A stretch of 32,506 nt of DNA from assembly GCA_002423305.1 (NCBI GenBank), contig DIVI01000073.1, forward strand, positions 2,891-35,396, in the 5' to 3' direction. Positions within the stretch are counted from its first letter, which is position 1, and each line of letters begins with the position of its first letter. The position numbers and the translations under genes are program-made. Positions 32,487 to 32,506 of the stretch are shown one piece after another. The stretch is from Methylococcus sp. UBA6136 (lineage in GTDB: Bacteria; Pseudomonadota; Gammaproteobacteria; Methylococcales; Methylococcaceae). The notes under the pieces were generated by a model, which made no database searches, was not told the origin of the DNA, and saw only the letters and a list, made by a program, of their open reading frames with translations.

Positions 32487-32506
32487 TTTCTGCGGGTTGT
32501 TGATGC

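Noticed and set aside
1..32506. CRISPR array, intact insertion sequence or prophage
   Set aside because: No regularly spaced direct repeats, no transposase and no phage structural genes were seen anywhere in the window.

Overview
The window is a GC-rich bacterial chromosome segment with gammaproteobacterial gene content: system I cytochrome c maturation (ccmDEFGHI), RsmC, RsmD, DarP (YjgA), a YfhL-type ferredoxin, Zur and an Mak-type fructokinase. An Allochromatium-type 2[4Fe-4S] ferredoxin, c-type cytochrome biogenesis, heme O synthase and a gap-pyk-fbp operon would fit a respiring, possibly autotrophic member of the Chromatiales or Halothiobacillaceae. That lineage is an inference; there is no rRNA in the window to test it.

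Layout. (1) 1-3361: type I restriction subunit HsdR, cut by the window's left edge, with a palindromic repeat inserted in frame. (2) 3413-4312: fructokinase, convergent with (3) 4333-9177: a tightly coupled minus-strand ccmDEFGHI operon without ccmABC. (4) 9178-9904: a gene-poor stretch with ORF remnants. (5) 9905-13428: a secreted phosphoesterase, a membrane-anchored sensor domain with no output domain, and a Na+/phosphate-cotransporter-like protein with a PhoU-like tail. This is a plausible phosphate or phosphoester scavenging cassette. (6) 13626-17492: rsmC, a palindromic 126-bp intergenic element, then recJ and ctaB on the minus strand. (7) 17578-20272: a catalytic/non-catalytic pair of exported M16 peptidases. 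(8) 20321-21652: rsmD, coaD and ferredoxin, with rsmD probably using a CTG start. (9) 21715-22947: a TelA-family protein, divergent from (10) 23285-26897: gap-pyk-fbp, preceded by an extended -10 promoter and an 18-bp palindrome and closed by a clear terminator. (11) 27011-27903: three very small exported or lipoprotein genes, two not assignable to any known function, one with a TTG start. (12) 28148-28826: tRNA-Arg(CCT) divergent from zur. (13) 28930-32486: darP, then a wbpL-wbpM pair that begins O-antigen or other surface-glycan synthesis at the right edge.

Most of the window is ordinary housekeeping sequence. The parts most worth a second look are the two palindromic repeats (inside hsdR, and between rsmC and recJ), the phosphoesterase/sensor/Na-Pi cassette, the control region of gap-pyk-fbp, the small lipoprotein cluster and the non-AUG start of rsmD. 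I found no CRISPR array, no intact insertion sequence, no prophage and no convincing new defence system. HsdR is the only defence gene, and its HsdM and HsdS partners, if present, lie to the left of the window.
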